A DNA stretch of 64,000 bases from Gaetbulibacter saemankumensis DSM 17032 (GTDB lineage Bacteria > Bacteroidota > Bacteroidia > Flavobacteriales > Flavobacteriaceae): positions 62,001 through 126,000 of the forward strand of contig NZ_KE384430.1 of NCBI RefSeq assembly GCF_000425645.1, given 5' to 3'. The notes under the pieces were generated by a model. The model did no database searches. It was not told the DNA's origin and was given only the letters and a program-made list of their open reading frames with translations. Below, in pieces: positions 30,381 to 39,798 of the stretch (position 1 is the first letter of the stretch; every line of letters begins with the position of its first letter). Position numbers and translations under genes: made by a program.

Positions 30381-32885
30381 CTAAAAGTAAAAACCAAAAG
30401 TACCGGTAACACCAAACTTTCGGGCATCGGGATGATCTATATCGTTAATATAGTTTCCTCTAAAATTGAAATCGATTCTGAATACTTTAAAAATATTACC
30501 TATACCCACGCTGTATTCATAATAAATCTCATTGCTAGGCGCATTTAAAGGTATACTATTAGGATTATTAGTTGTATTTAACGCTATATTCTCATCAGAC
30601 AAATCACCCCAAACCCCTCGAATACTAAAAATTTCCCGCCAATTAAGTTTACGTAATAACGGAATTCTTGAAAACAAGCGACCATTAAAATTATGTTCCA
30701 GATGTACCGAGGTATAAGTATCTGTTACAAATTCGTAATAATCTAGTAAAGTAAAAGTGTTATATATTGAAAAATATGTCTGATTTCCTGGCACCACACT
30801 TAACAGCCCAAGTGGTATTTCACCAAAAGTTTTACCGGCTTCCACAACACTTGTTAAACGTCCAAAGCCACCTACTTGCCAGGGTTGTATATATGAAAAC
30901 TGGACTTTTGTATAATCAAAATCACTATTAAAAACATCTTTTTCACCGTGGCTTACCTGAGCAAATAACCGTGCAAAATCATCATTGGCTTCATAGCGTT
31001 CCACTCCAAAACCGGTCATCTTACGTTTTGGAAAATAAGATACTGAAAACACAGATTCAAACTGCTTAACTTCAGAAGCAACACCATTTGGTGTATTATA
31101 ATCAAGGCTGAATGTTGGCGATGCCGACTCTAAGGTTCTGTAATTGGCGCTAGCTCGAAAAACAACATTTCTCCAAGGTTCTATTTCAAGTGCTAAACTG
31201 GTTAAATTTATGTTGGTTAATTTATCGTTCGGACCGGTAGTTATTAATCCCGATGAAGCAAAGCTACGCCCTAAAACATCAGTACTCGCCGTTAAACTTA
31301 CTCCTATTTGCTCCACATCCCGACGATTCCCTCCTGAAACAATAACCCGATTCTTTTTATCTAATAACCATTTTCCAGAAATACCATACTTAAATTTATC
31401 ATCTCGAAGTCCATAAGCTAAAAACCCTTCTATTCTCCAGAGATCATTACGCCCAAAATAGGTTCTACCACCAGTTCGAAGACGTAAACCTTCAACCTCA
31501 TTAAACCCAAAACTAGAAAACACGGGTCCATAATCCAGAGGTAATGAATTAAATTCAATATATCCAGAAGCGAGTATACTACCTAAGTTATACAGCCTTT
31601 TAAACTTATTAACGGTCTTTAAGGTATCGAGCATTTTATAAACACCTTTTTCATCCTTATTAAGAGATTCTAATCGGTTGGCTTCCCAAAATGCTTCATC
31701 TTTATCATAGATATCCTCATCGTACAAATAAACACCTTGTTCGTAAAATTTTTTATCTTTTATAATATTGAATTTATAGTTATCGTATAGCGTCGTCCGT
31801 TTTCCATAAAGTCCACGAGACTTTTCCTTTTTATTAATCGCGAAATCCGACATCATATAATCACGCTTTACAAGAAATACCGAATCGCTCACCACTTCGA
31901 ATTCCTGCTCAATATAAATTTCTTTCACCCAGTTTATATTGGCACTTTTTGAAGCTTGTAATTTAATTTCTTTTATAGCATATGTGGTATCAGCTACCCA
32001 AAAATCACCTTTAAAAGTGAGCTCATTTTTTCTTCTCGGATAATAAATAATATTATAACACCATTTATTATCAAGATAAGCACTGTCTTTTAAAACATAA
32101 TTATAGGTATTGATACCGGTTCTTGATAACGGACTCACAAAACTCTTATCAAAAAACTTTAAATAATTATCGTATACATTGAAATCAGAATACAGGTCAT
32201 CGACAAAATCAATTATAAACTGATTATCACTAAAACCCGAATTCTTATTTCCATTTAAGACTTCCTTCTCTTTATTGAAATTGTTATCTCCATAGACAGC
32301 ATAAACGGCTTCGTTTATAAATATGGGTAAATAGGTTTTTCCGGTTACATCCGAGGTATCAACTTCATCGAACACAAACTCCATACCCTTAAAAAGTCGA
32401 CTATTAATTAGAGCACTATCAATAGTATTAATATCAAATTCGACTTTTTCATATTTTTGAAATTCATACTGATTATAGAGGTTGAGACCATTTTTACGTT
32501 TACGTTCCCATATTTTTCTTAAGATATCGATAGCTGGGTTATTTTTTTTAGATTGTTTTCCAGACACGATAAATACCTGATCTAATTGTGAGGCTTCTTC
32601 GTTTAACACAAATTTTAAATCATAATTCACTTTTTTAGTAAGTGGTACCACTAAGGTTTCATAGCCTATAAAAGAAATGGTTAATCCGTCCCAAGTTTCA
32701 TTAGATTCTAAATAAAATCGACCGTCTTCATTGGTAATAGTCCCTTTTGTTGAGCCTTTAAAAATAACATTCGCAAAAGAAATAGGTTCGTTAAATTCGT
32801 CGTAAACATAGCCACTGACCTTGGTTTGGGAAAAGGCACAGATGGTAGTTAGTAGAAAAAATATGGTTAGTAGTCTTAAGTTCAT
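30381..32885 (-). CDS. DUF5686 outer-membrane protein with carboxypeptidase-regulatory-like domain
   Basis: 834-aa protein with a signal peptide ending near CAFSQTKV. Residues about 20-105 form a CarboxypepD_reg-like (SusC N-terminal-like) beta-sandwich domain (VSGYVYDEFNEPISFANVIF). The rest matches the DUF5686 pattern, with a C-terminal region of alternating amphipathic strands that ends in Phe (GTFGFYF), typical of an outer-membrane beta-barrel. Function unknown; common in Bacteroidota. A perfect palindrome lies just before the ATG. It is downstream of pdhB on the same strand. Confidence 0.83.
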   Translation of the reverse strand: MNLRLLTIFFLLTTICAFSQTKVSGYVYDEFNEPISFANVIFKGSTKGTITNEDGRFYLESNETWDGLTISFIGYETLVVPLTKKVNYDLKFVLNEEASQLDQVFIVSGKQSKKNNPAIDILRKIWERKRKNGLNLYNQYEFQKYEKVEFDINTIDSALINSRLFKGMEFVFDEVDTSDVTGKTYLPIFINEAVYAVYGDNNFNKEKEVLNGNKNSGFSDNQFIIDFVDDLYSDFNVYDNYLKFFDKSFVSPLSRTGINTYNYVLKDSAYLDNKWCYNIIYYPRRKNELTFKGDFWVADTTYAIKEIKLQASKSANINWVKEIYIEQEFEVVSDSVFLVKRDYMMSDFAINKKEKSRGLYGKRTTLYDNYKFNIIKDKKFYEQGVYLYDEDIYDKDEAFWEANRLESLNKDEKGVYKMLDTLKTVNKFKRLYNLGSILASGYIEFNSLPLDYGPVFSSFGFNEVEGLRLRTGGRTYFGRNDLWRIEGFLAYGLRDDKFKYGISGKWLLDKKNRVIVSGGNRRDVEQIGVSLTASTDVLGRSFASSGLITTGPNDKLTNINLTSLALEIEPWRNVVFRASANYRTLESASPTFSLDYNTPNGVASEVKQFESVFSVSYFPKRKMTGFGVERYEANDDFARLFAQVSHGEKDVFNSDFDYTKVQFSYIQPWQVGGFGRLTSVVEAGKTFGEIPLGLLSVVPGNQTYFSIYNTFTLLDYYEFVTDTYTSVHLEHNFNGRLFSRIPLLRKLNWREIFSIRGVWGDLSDENIALNTTNNPNSIPLNAPSNEIYYEYSVGIGNIFKVFRIDFNFRGNYINDIDHPDARKFGVTGTFGFYF

Positions 32886-32887
32886 AA

Positions 32888-32925
32888 TACAAAAAACTTC
32901 ATCAACAAGCTTGTTGATGAAGTTT
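32888..32925 (-). terminator. Perfect 32-bp palindrome: pdhB terminator abutting the next start codon
   Basis: AAACTTCATCAACAAG and its exact reverse complement are adjacent (32894-32909, 32910-32925). On the minus strand a six-T run follows, as in a rho-independent terminator for pdhB. The T run ends only 2 bases before the ATG of the DUF5686 gene, which is an unusual position. Confidence 0.7.
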
Positions 32926-32948
32926 AGCTAACGTAAAAACGTTATATT

Positions 32949-33926
32949 TTATTTATACAATACCTTATTTACAGCCTTAACAACCTCGTTGCTATTTGGC
33001 AGCCATTCTTCTAATAAAACAGGAGAATAAGGGGCTGGTGTATCTGCTGTATTTATTTTTATAATTGGAGCATCTAAATAATCGAATGCTTCATTTTGTA
33101 CAATATAAGTAATTTCTGTTGAAACGTTTCCAAATGGCCAAGCTTCTTCAACAATAACCAAACGGTTTGTCTTTTTAACGGACTCTAAAATTGCTTGCTT
33201 ATCTAAGGGGCGAACTGTACGTAAATCGATAATTTCACAAGACACACCTTCTTTCGCTAGTTCGTCTGCTGCCTTATAAACTTCTTTAATAATTTTACCA
33301 AACGATACAATAGTTACATCGCTACCTTCACGTTTCACATCGGCAACACCTAATGGTAAAATGTACTCACCTTCTGGCACCTCACCTTTATCACCATACA
33401 TTTGCTCACTCTCCATAAAAATAACCGGATCATCATCACGAATAGCTGCTTTTAATAATCCTTTAGCATCGTATGGGTTTGATGGCACTACCACTTTTAA
33501 TCCTGGTGTATTGGCAAACCAGCTTTCAAACGCTTGCGAGTGTGTTGCACCTAATTGACCTGCCGAAGCTGTTGGCCCTCGAAATACAATCGGACACTTA
33601 AACTGTCCACCAGACATTTGTCTGATTTTAGCTGCGTTGTTTATAATTTGATCAATACCAACAAGAGAAAAGTTAAAAGTCATGTATTCAACGATTGGAC
33701 GATTACCTGTCATTGTAGATCCAACTGCAATTCCTGCAAAACCAAGCTCTGCAATTGGGGTATCAATAACACGTTTTGGACCGAACTCATCTAACATTCC
33801 TTTTGATGCCTTGTATGCACCATTGTACTCAGCGACCTCTTCACCCATCAAATAAATGCTCTCATCTCTGCGCATCTCTTCGCTCATAGCTTCACAGATA
33901 GCTTCTCTAAATTGAATTGTCTTCAT
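32949..33926 (-). CDS. pdhB: Pyruvate dehydrogenase E1 component, beta subunit
   Basis: Beta subunit of the thiamine-dependent E1 of the pyruvate dehydrogenase complex. The protein is 325 aa. Signatures are DTPIAELGFAGIAVGS, with the Glu that activates thiamine diphosphate, EYMTFNF, and the transketolase C-terminal domain ending in LEEWLPNSNEVVKAV. Alpha subunit and E2 genes are not adjacent, so pdhB is alone, as in many flavobacteria. On the minus strand TATTTTTG (33956-33949) is a possible promoter box. Branched-chain dehydrogenase beta subunit is a less likely alternative. Confidence 0.88.
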   Translation of the reverse strand: MKTIQFREAICEAMSEEMRRDESIYLMGEEVAEYNGAYKASKGMLDEFGPKRVIDTPIAELGFAGIAVGSTMTGNRPIVEYMTFNFSLVGIDQIINNAAKIRQMSGGQFKCPIVFRGPTASAGQLGATHSQAFESWFANTPGLKVVVPSNPYDAKGLLKAAIRDDDPVIFMESEQMYGDKGEVPEGEYILPLGVADVKREGSDVTIVSFGKIIKEVYKAADELAKEGVSCEIIDLRTVRPLDKQAILESVKKTNRLVIVEEAWPFGNVSTEITYIVQNEAFDYLDAPIIKINTADTPAPYSPVLLEEWLPNSNEVVKAVNKVLYK

Positions 33927-34081
33927 TAAATCTATTTTAAATCGAACACAAAAATAACAATAAATAGCTAGTATTAAATAGTAAATATTTAAAATTTATT
34001 ATGCGTGCATAATATTTATATTGAATAAAATAATTAACTTCGTAACCTCATTAAAAACTAAGCTCTTAATTTAATTATATT

Positions 34082-34828
34082 ATGAAAATATTAGTGTGTA
34101 TTAGTCACGTTCCCGACACCACTTCAAAGATTAACTTTACTGAAGACAACACTCTATTTGACACTAATGGTGTACAATTTATAATCAATCCGAATGACGA
34201 ATTTGGATTAACACGTGCTATGTGGTTTAAAGAAAAACAAGGCGCACATGTAACCGTTGTAAATGTGGGTCAAGTTGATACAGAACCTACTTTGCGCAAG
34301 GCCTTGGCTATTGGTGCCGATGAGGCGATTCGAGTAAACTTTAAACCTGCCGATGGTTTTTCGGTAGCTAAGCAACTTGCTAACGTAGTAAAAACAGGGG
34401 GGTACGATTTAGTCATTGCAGGTCGTGAATCTATTGACTATAATGGCGGTATGGTTCCTGGCATGATTGCGGGACTAACCAACATCAATTTCGTAAACAC
34501 CTGTATTGGCATCGAGGTAGAAGGAAACCATGCTACAGTAATAAGAGAAATTGATGGTGGAAAAGAAACTGTTAGAACTTCTCTTCCTTTGGTTATTGGT
34601 GTACAAAAAGGTATTGTTGAAGAAAGTGATTTACGCATTCCAAACATGCGTGGTATTATGATGGCTCGTAAAAAACCTTTAACCGTTTTAGAGCCTGTTG
34701 AAAGTAATTCAGAAACGACCTCTGTAATATTTGAGAAACCAGCACCTAAAGGCGCTATTAAAATGGTTGATACAGATAACTTAGATGAATTAGTAAACTT
34801 ACTTCATAACGAAGCTAAGGTTATTTAA
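34082..34828 (+). CDS. etfB: Electron transfer flavoprotein, beta subunit
   Basis: Beta subunit of the soluble FAD/AMP heterodimer that takes electrons from acyl-CoA dehydrogenases and passes them to ETF:quinone oxidoreductase. The protein is 248 aa. Visible family features are the N-terminal LVCISHVPDTTSKI, AGRESIDYNGGMVPGMIA with its AMP-binding role, and RIPNMRGIMMARKKPLTV, the ETF-beta signature region. The alpha subunit follows 83 bases later on the same strand. Confidence 0.94.
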   Translation: MKILVCISHVPDTTSKINFTEDNTLFDTNGVQFIINPNDEFGLTRAMWFKEKQGAHVTVVNVGQVDTEPTLRKALAIGADEAIRVNFKPADGFSVAKQLANVVKTGGYDLVIAGRESIDYNGGMVPGMIAGLTNINFVNTCIGIEVEGNHATVIREIDGGKETVRTSLPLVIGVQKGIVEESDLRIPNMRGIMMARKKPLTVLEPVESNSETTSVIFEKPAPKGAIKMVDTDNLDELVNLLHNEAKVI

Positions 34829-34911
34829 GCTTTTCTCAATCAAACAACAAAACCAAACTATTAATATCCAATCCCTAATTTATCAGGGACACAACTAAAA
34901 ACATAAAACAC

Positions 34912-35871
34912 ATGTCAGTTTTAGTATATACAGAATCAGAACAAGGTAAATTAAAAAAAGTTGCTTTTGAAGTGGCCTCCTACGCTAAAGCCGTAGCCAA
35001 TCTATTAGGTACTACTGTTACCGCTATTACTATAAATACAGAAGACACTTCAGAATTAGGCGCCTATGGTGTTGATAAAATTCTAAACGTAACCAACGAG
35101 CAATTAAATACATTTTGTGCTACATCTTATGCCGAAGCTATTAAACAAGCAGCGCAAAAAGAAGCGTCGAAAGTGGTTGTTTTAAGCTCGAGTGCTAACA
35201 GTAAATATTTAGCACCACTTGTAGCAGTTAGTTTAAATGCGGGATACGTTTCCAATGTTATTGAAGCACCTTCAAACACGGCTCCATTTACTGTAAAGCG
35301 TACTGCTTTCACAAATAAAGCTTTTGAACAAACCGCTATCAATACCGAGGTAAAAATATTAGGAGTCTCTAATAACGCTTTTGGGCTTGTTGAACATAAT
35401 GGTGCAGCAGCAGTAGAATCCTTTTCTCCTGAAATTTCAGAATCAGGTGTAAAAGTTGAATCTGTTGATAAAGCAAGTAATAAAGTAAGCATAGCCGATG
35501 CCGATATTGTAGTATCTGGTGGTCGTGGTTTAAAAGGTCCTGAAAACTGGGGAATGATTGAAGAATTAGCAGATGTTTTAGGTGCTGCAACCGCCTGTTC
35601 TAAGCCTGTATCAGATTTAGGATGGAGACCACATGGTGAGCACGTAGGACAAACCGGAAAACCTGTAGCTGCGAACTTATACATCGCCATAGGTATTTCA
35701 GGAGCTATTCAACACCTTGCTGGAATAAACGCTTCAAAAGTAAAAGTTGTTATTAATACAGATTCTGAAGCACCATTCTTTAAAGCTGCCGATTATGGCG
35801 TTGTTGGGGATGCTTTCGAAGTTGTACCTCAACTTATAGAAAAATTAAAAGCTTTTAAGGCACAACAATAA
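34912..35871 (+). CDS. etfA: Electron transfer flavoprotein, alpha subunit
   Basis: Alpha subunit of ETF; binds the redox-active FAD. The protein is 319 aa. The C-terminal FAD domain has the motifs VSGGRGLKGPENW, SDLGWRPHGEHVGQTGKPV and YIAIGISGAIQHLAGI, which are close to invariant in the family. The N-terminal domain has the alpha/beta fold shared with ETF-beta. Forms an operon with etfB. A structured inverted repeat follows the stop. Confidence 0.95.
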   Translation: MSVLVYTESEQGKLKKVAFEVASYAKAVANLLGTTVTAITINTEDTSELGAYGVDKILNVTNEQLNTFCATSYAEAIKQAAQKEASKVVVLSSSANSKYLAPLVAVSLNAGYVSNVIEAPSNTAPFTVKRTAFTNKAFEQTAINTEVKILGVSNNAFGLVEHNGAAAVESFSPEISESGVKVESVDKASNKVSIADADIVVSGGRGLKGPENWGMIEELADVLGAATACSKPVSDLGWRPHGEHVGQTGKPVAANLYIAIGISGAIQHLAGINASKVKVVINTDSEAPFFKAADYGVVGDAFEVVPQLIEKLKAFKAQQ

Positions 35872-35899
35872 ATTATTTTTTTTTAAATTGTATAGTTCT

Positions 35900-35977
35900 A
35901 AAGAACTGTTTAAATTGGCATTGTATTCTTAAATCTGCCCTTGGCAGTTGGTAAAGTCCTAATTTAAACAGTTCTTT
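35900..35977. repeat. 17-bp perfect inverted repeat enclosing a small hairpin
   Basis: AAAGAACTGTTTAAATT (35900-35916) and its exact reverse complement (35961-35977) enclose 44 bases that hold a second hairpin CTGCC-ctt-GGCAG (35935-35947). The element fills the gap between etfA and the bifunctional nuclease gene and ends 16 bases before the next ATG. It could be a terminator for etfBA (GCGCTTTTT follows), a regulatory RNA, or a MITE-like element. No target-site duplication is obvious. Confidence 0.6.
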
Positions 35978-35993
35978 GCGCTTTTTATTATAT

Positions 35994-36617
35994 ATGAGTT
36001 TAGTAAGATTAAACATAAAAGGAATTTCGTATAGCCAAACTCAAAATGGAGCCTATGCGTTAATATTGAATGAAGTAGACGGCGATAGAAAACTCCCTAT
36101 TGTTATTGGAGCGTTCGAAGCTCAGTCTATTGCCATAGCTTTAGAAAAAGAAATTCGTCCACCCAGACCATTAACCCACGATTTATTTAAAAATTTCGCC
36201 GATCGCTTTGATATTGTGGTTAAACAAGTTATTATTCATAAGTTGGTCGATGGCGTATTTTATTCTAGTTTAATTTGTGAACGCGATAAAATTGAAGAAA
36301 TTATTGATGCCCGAACCAGCGATGCTATTGCTTTAGCTCTTCGCTTTAACGCGCCTATTTTCACTTACAAAAATATTCTTGATAAGGCAGGCATTTACTT
36401 AAAGGTAAATCCTAAAAAAGAAGATGAATCTGAAGAAAGCCAAGACAGCATATTAGTAGACGATTTAATAGCTGATGAAGTTGAAGCGAGTATGCCAAAA
36501 GAAGATTATAAAGGAAAAACACTTACCGAATTAAAAAAACTTCTCGATGAAGCCGTAAATAATGAAGATTACGAAAAAGCAGCGAGGATTAGGGATGAAA
36601 TTTCAAAACGGCAATAA
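35994..36617 (+). CDS. Bifunctional nuclease family protein with UVR motif
   Basis: 207-aa cytosolic protein. Residues 1-135 or so match the bifunctional nuclease (DUF151) family: LPIVIGAFEAQSIAIALE, RPLTHDLFKN and ARTSDAIALALRFNAPIF. The last 35 residues form a UvrB/UvrC-type helix-turn-helix interaction motif (LKKLLDEAVNNEDYEKAARI). This two-domain layout is common in Bacteroidota and Thermotoga-type proteins. ATG at 35994 is used rather than an upstream in-frame TTG because MSLVRLNIKG is the conserved family start. Confidence 0.88.
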   Translation: MSLVRLNIKGISYSQTQNGAYALILNEVDGDRKLPIVIGAFEAQSIAIALEKEIRPPRPLTHDLFKNFADRFDIVVKQVIIHKLVDGVFYSSLICERDKIEEIIDARTSDAIALALRFNAPIFTYKNILDKAGIYLKVNPKKEDESEESQDSILVDDLIADEVEASMPKEDYKGKTLTELKKLLDEAVNNEDYEKAARIRDEISKRQ

Positions 36618-36638
36618 CCATTAACACCCTTACGCATT

Positions 36639-38162
36639 ATGAAGCAGGTATTTTTGTCTCTCTTTCTAATAATTACCATCTCAACAACTTTATTAGCTCA
36701 GGACAAAATTACAACTTCAGACAGCATTCAATCGGAAATTATCACCGACAGCATTAGCACCGACCTTAAGATAACGGACATTATTTCTAGGCCAGACACA
36801 AGCGCTAAAACTACCCAACAAGCTGCTAATACTATTACTACTCCTATTATTTCAAGTCAAGGCTTTTCGATTCACAGTATTTGGCGCGGTGTTTTGGGGA
36901 TGATTACGCTTGTATTTATTGCCTTTCTTTTTAGCAGTAACCGTAAAGCGATTAACTGGCGAATTGTTGGCATTGGCTTATCCTTTCAACTCCTAATTGC
37001 AATAGGTGTTTTAAAAGTAGACCTCATAAAGTCTGTATTTGAATTTGTTGGAGGACTCTTTGTAAGTATACTGGATTTTACGCGTGCCGGTAGCCAGTTT
37101 TTATTTGAAGGACTAGTTGGTGATATGGACAAATTTGGATACATTTTTGCTTTTCAGGTTTTACCAACCATCATATTTTTCTCAGCATTAACCTCAGTTT
37201 TATTCTATTTAGGTATTATACAAAAAGTCGTTAAGGCTATGGCTTGGCTACTCTCTAAAACCTTAAAAATTTCAGGTGCAGAAAGCCTAAGTGTCGCGGG
37301 AAATATTTTTTTAGGACAAACAGAAGCCCCACTCCTCATCAAGGCTTACCTTGAAAAAATGAACAAATCGGAAATGTTGCTGGTTATGATTGGAGGCATG
37401 GCTACTGTAGCCGGGGCTGTTCTTGCGGCCTATATTGGATTTCTAGGTGGCGATGATGAAATATTACGCCTGTTTTATGCCAAGCACCTTTTAGCCGCTT
37501 CAGTTATGGCAGCACCTGGTGCTATTGTTATTTCTAAAATATTATATCCACAAACTGAAACTATTAATACCGATGTAACCGTTTCCCAAGACCAAATTGG
37601 GTCTAACTTTCTTGATGCCATTGCTAATGGGACTACCGAAGGTCTTAAACTAGCCGTTAATGTAGGTGCTATGCTGTTAGTTTTTGTTGCCTTTATTGCC
37701 ATGTTTAATGGAATTCTTGCTTGGGTTGGAGATATTTCCACTATCAACAACTGGATTATTAGCAACACGCCTTACGAAAGTTTATCTATCGAATTTATTC
37801 TCGGTTACGCCTTTGCACCGCTTATGTGGCTTATAGGTATTGCTAAGGAAGATGTGATGCTGATGGGACAACTCCTGGGAATTAAATTAGCTGCCAGTGA
37901 ATTTATTGGTTATATTCAATTACGAGATTTAAAAAATGTAGCTAGTACTATTCATTTAAATTATGAAAAGTCTATTATTATGGCTACTTATATGCTTTGT
38001 GGCTTTGCCAACTTCGCTTCAATAGGCATACAAATTGGAGGTATAGGTTCGTTAGCACCTGGACAGCGAAAAACACTTTCTAAATTTGGCATGACGGCTT
38101 TAATTGGAGGTACTATTGCTTCATTAATATCGGCTACCATCGCTGGAATGATTATAGGTTAG
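36639..38162 (+). CDS. Concentrative nucleoside transporter (CNT/NupC family)
   Basis: Inner-membrane nucleoside:cation symporter of 507 aa. The first 23 residues look like a cleavable signal peptide (SLFLIITISTTLLAQDK) and about 60 Ser/Thr-rich residues follow before the transporter core. The core has CNT features: NIFLGQTEAPLLIKAYLEKM, EFIGYIQL and MLCGFANFASIGIQIGG. It begins 21 bases after the nuclease gene. Nucleoside salvage fits the nearby thyA gene and the deoxynucleoside kinase, but the exact substrate is unknown. Confidence 0.9.
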   Translation: MKQVFLSLFLIITISTTLLAQDKITTSDSIQSEIITDSISTDLKITDIISRPDTSAKTTQQAANTITTPIISSQGFSIHSIWRGVLGMITLVFIAFLFSSNRKAINWRIVGIGLSFQLLIAIGVLKVDLIKSVFEFVGGLFVSILDFTRAGSQFLFEGLVGDMDKFGYIFAFQVLPTIIFFSALTSVLFYLGIIQKVVKAMAWLLSKTLKISGAESLSVAGNIFLGQTEAPLLIKAYLEKMNKSEMLLVMIGGMATVAGAVLAAYIGFLGGDDEILRLFYAKHLLAASVMAAPGAIVISKILYPQTETINTDVTVSQDQIGSNFLDAIANGTTEGLKLAVNVGAMLLVFVAFIAMFNGILAWVGDISTINNWIISNTPYESLSIEFILGYAFAPLMWLIGIAKEDVMLMGQLLGIKLAASEFIGYIQLRDLKNVASTIHLNYEKSIIMATYMLCGFANFASIGIQIGGIGSLAPGQRKTLSKFGMTALIGGTIASLISATIAGMIIG

Positions 38163-38311
38163 TATACACAGATTAAGTTGAGCATATATAAATTTTTATA
38201 GTTAATAACTTTTTAATATTAACCTTTTAGAAATCAAGTTAGACTTCGGCATTTTATTTATTTTCGTCAACGCAATCATTTTTCTTGATTTGCTACTCTA
38301 TAACTATAATT

Positions 38312-39136
38312 ATGAAACAATATCACGACCTTGTAAAACATGTTTTAGAACATGGTAATGAAAAAGCAGATCGTACCGGCACAGGAACAAAAAGTGTTTT
38401 CGGTTATCAAATGCGTTTTGATTTAAGTGAGGGGTTCCCTATGGTTACCACCAAAAAATTACACTTAAAATCTATTATTCATGAATTACTTTGGTTCTTA
38501 AAAGGCGATACTAATATTAAATACCTTACCGATAACGGGGTACGCATATGGAATGAGTGGGCTGATGAAAATGGCGATCTAGGCCCTGTATATGGACACC
38601 AATGGCGGAACTGGAACAGTGATGAAATAGACCAGATTAAAGAAGTTATTGACACTTTAAAAAATAATCCAGATAGCCGACGCATGTTAGTTTCGGCTTG
38701 GAATCCATCGGTTTTACCAGACACCTCTAAATCATTTAGCGACAATGTTGCAAACGGTAAAGCCGCATTACCTCCTTGTCATGCCTTTTTTCAATTTTAC
38801 GTAGCAAATGGAAAATTATCCTGTCAACTTTATCAACGTAGTGCCGATATCTTTTTAGGTGTCCCATTCAACATTGCATCATACGCATTATTCACCATGA
38901 TGGTAGCTCAGGTTTGCGGTTACCAAGCAGGAGAGTTTATCCATACCTTTGGTGATGCTCATATCTACAGTAATCATTATGAGCAACTAAAGCTACAGTT
39001 GTCTCGTGATATTCGACCTTTACCAAAAATGACTCTAAACCCTGAAGTAAAAGATATTTTCAATTTCACATTCGATGATTTCACTTTAACCGATTACAAC
39101 CCACATCCTCATATAAAAGGACAGGTCGCTGTATAA
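38312..39136 (+). CDS. thyA: Thymidylate synthase
   Basis: Converts dUMP to dTMP with methylene-tetrahydrofolate, generating dihydrofolate. The protein is 274 aa. Conserved segments: [19 protein letters not shown], the catalytic Cys in [12 protein letters not shown], the phosphate-binding [10 protein letters not shown], and [21 protein letters not shown] at 38312 is preferred to an upstream in-frame TTG because [12 protein letters not shown] matches the family start. The partner dihydrofolate reductase lies 660 bases downstream, separated by one inverted gene. Confidence 0.95.
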   Translation: MKQYHDLVKHVLEHGNEKADRTGTGTKSVFGYQMRFDLSEGFPMVTTKKLHLKSIIHELLWFLKGDTNIKYLTDNGVRIWNEWADENGDLGPVYGHQWRNWNSDEIDQIKEVIDTLKNNPDSRRMLVSAWNPSVLPDTSKSFSDNVANGKAALPPCHAFFQFYVANGKLSCQLYQRSADIFLGVPFNIASYALFTMMVAQVCGYQAGEFIHTFGDAHIYSNHYEQLKLQLSRDIRPLPKMTLNPEVKDIFNFTFDDFTLTDYNPHPHIKGQVAV

Positions 39137-39140
39137 AATA

Positions 39141-39175
39141 AAAAAAGGGCTTTTATAAATAAAAGCCCTTTTTTT
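39141..39175 (+). terminator. Bidirectional terminator after thyA
   Basis: AAAAAAGGGCTTTTAT and its complement ATAAAAGCCCTTTTTTT form a long stem with A and T tracts on the two sides. It serves thyA and the converging small gene. Confidence 0.85.
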
Positions 39176-39197
39176 ATTTTATACCTTATTTTTTTAA

Positions 39198-39494
39198 CTA
39201 AACAGATACAACACTGTTATCTGCTCCTGCGAAATCATTCCATTGGTATGAATCGGCAGCATCATCATTTACATAAGTGCCATCCACTAAATATTTAAAT
39301 TCATAAGCACTATCTTTATCTAAATCTACCGTGCCTTTAAATAGACCACTTTTTAATTTTTTTAAAGGTGTAGCTTTTTCATTCCATTCGTTAAAACTTC
39401 CTACAAGAGAAACTTTTTTAGCATCCTCAGCTAGGATCGAAAAAGTTACTTTACATACTGGTTTAGTTTTTAGGTATTGTTTTGCAATTGCCAT
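39198..39494 (-). CDS. Small isoamylase early-set (CBM48/AMPK-like) domain protein
   Basis: 98-aa protein made only of a glycogen-binding-like immunoglobulin fold. The signature VSLVGSFNEWNEKATPLKKL, then GLFKGTVDL and YEFKYLVDGTYVNDD, match the isoamylase N-terminal/AMPK glycogen-binding domain. The Trp in NEWN and the Lys of FKYLVDG are expected sugar contacts. It is probably cytosolic, as no signal peptide is seen. ATG at 39494 is chosen because MAIAKQYLKTKPVCKVTF begins the conserved region. A good -7 box lies about 30 bases upstream. Confidence 0.85.
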   Translation of the reverse strand: MAIAKQYLKTKPVCKVTFSILAEDAKKVSLVGSFNEWNEKATPLKKLKSGLFKGTVDLDKDSAYEFKYLVDGTYVNDDAADSYQWNDFAGADNSVVSV

Positions 39495-39798
39495 AATAAA
39501 TGAGTTTTGTGTGTTGTTTGTTGAAACAAATTTAAAAAAGAATTTCATTACATATATGATTAATATAGTTTTGACCGTAAGAATTATCAATTTATTAATA
39601 TCGACTTAACTTATTTTCTACTTAGCAATAATTTTAAGCCTAATATTTTTATATCTACAACATATTACATGTCATCAAACCTGATTTTCAATACTTTCAA
39701 TACAACTTTAGCTCATTCCACCTCTCATTTGAGGACAACAAATTAAATTTAAGGATTGTCTTAAAAATCTTTAACTTTACCGAACACATTTTGGTATT
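39495..39798. other. Divergent intergenic region with candidate promoters
   Basis: On the minus strand TAAATTTG (39534-39527) matches TAnnTTTG and would start the small glycogen-binding protein with a leader of about 28 bases. Toward the plus-strand DHFR fusion, TAACTTTA (39772-39779) is a one-mismatch box about 20 bases before the ATG. TAGTTTTG at 39566 also matches on the plus strand but is 226 bases away. No other structure is seen. Confidence 0.4.

Noticed and set aside
35127-35690. 187-codon ORF antisense to etfA
   Set aside because: The plus strand encodes a complete, strongly recognisable ETF alpha subunit; the antisense frame has no recognisable family.
39566-39573. TAGTTTTG promoter-like box on the plus strand
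   Set aside because: Exact match to the -7 pattern but 226 bases from the next plus-strand gene and without a partner box.
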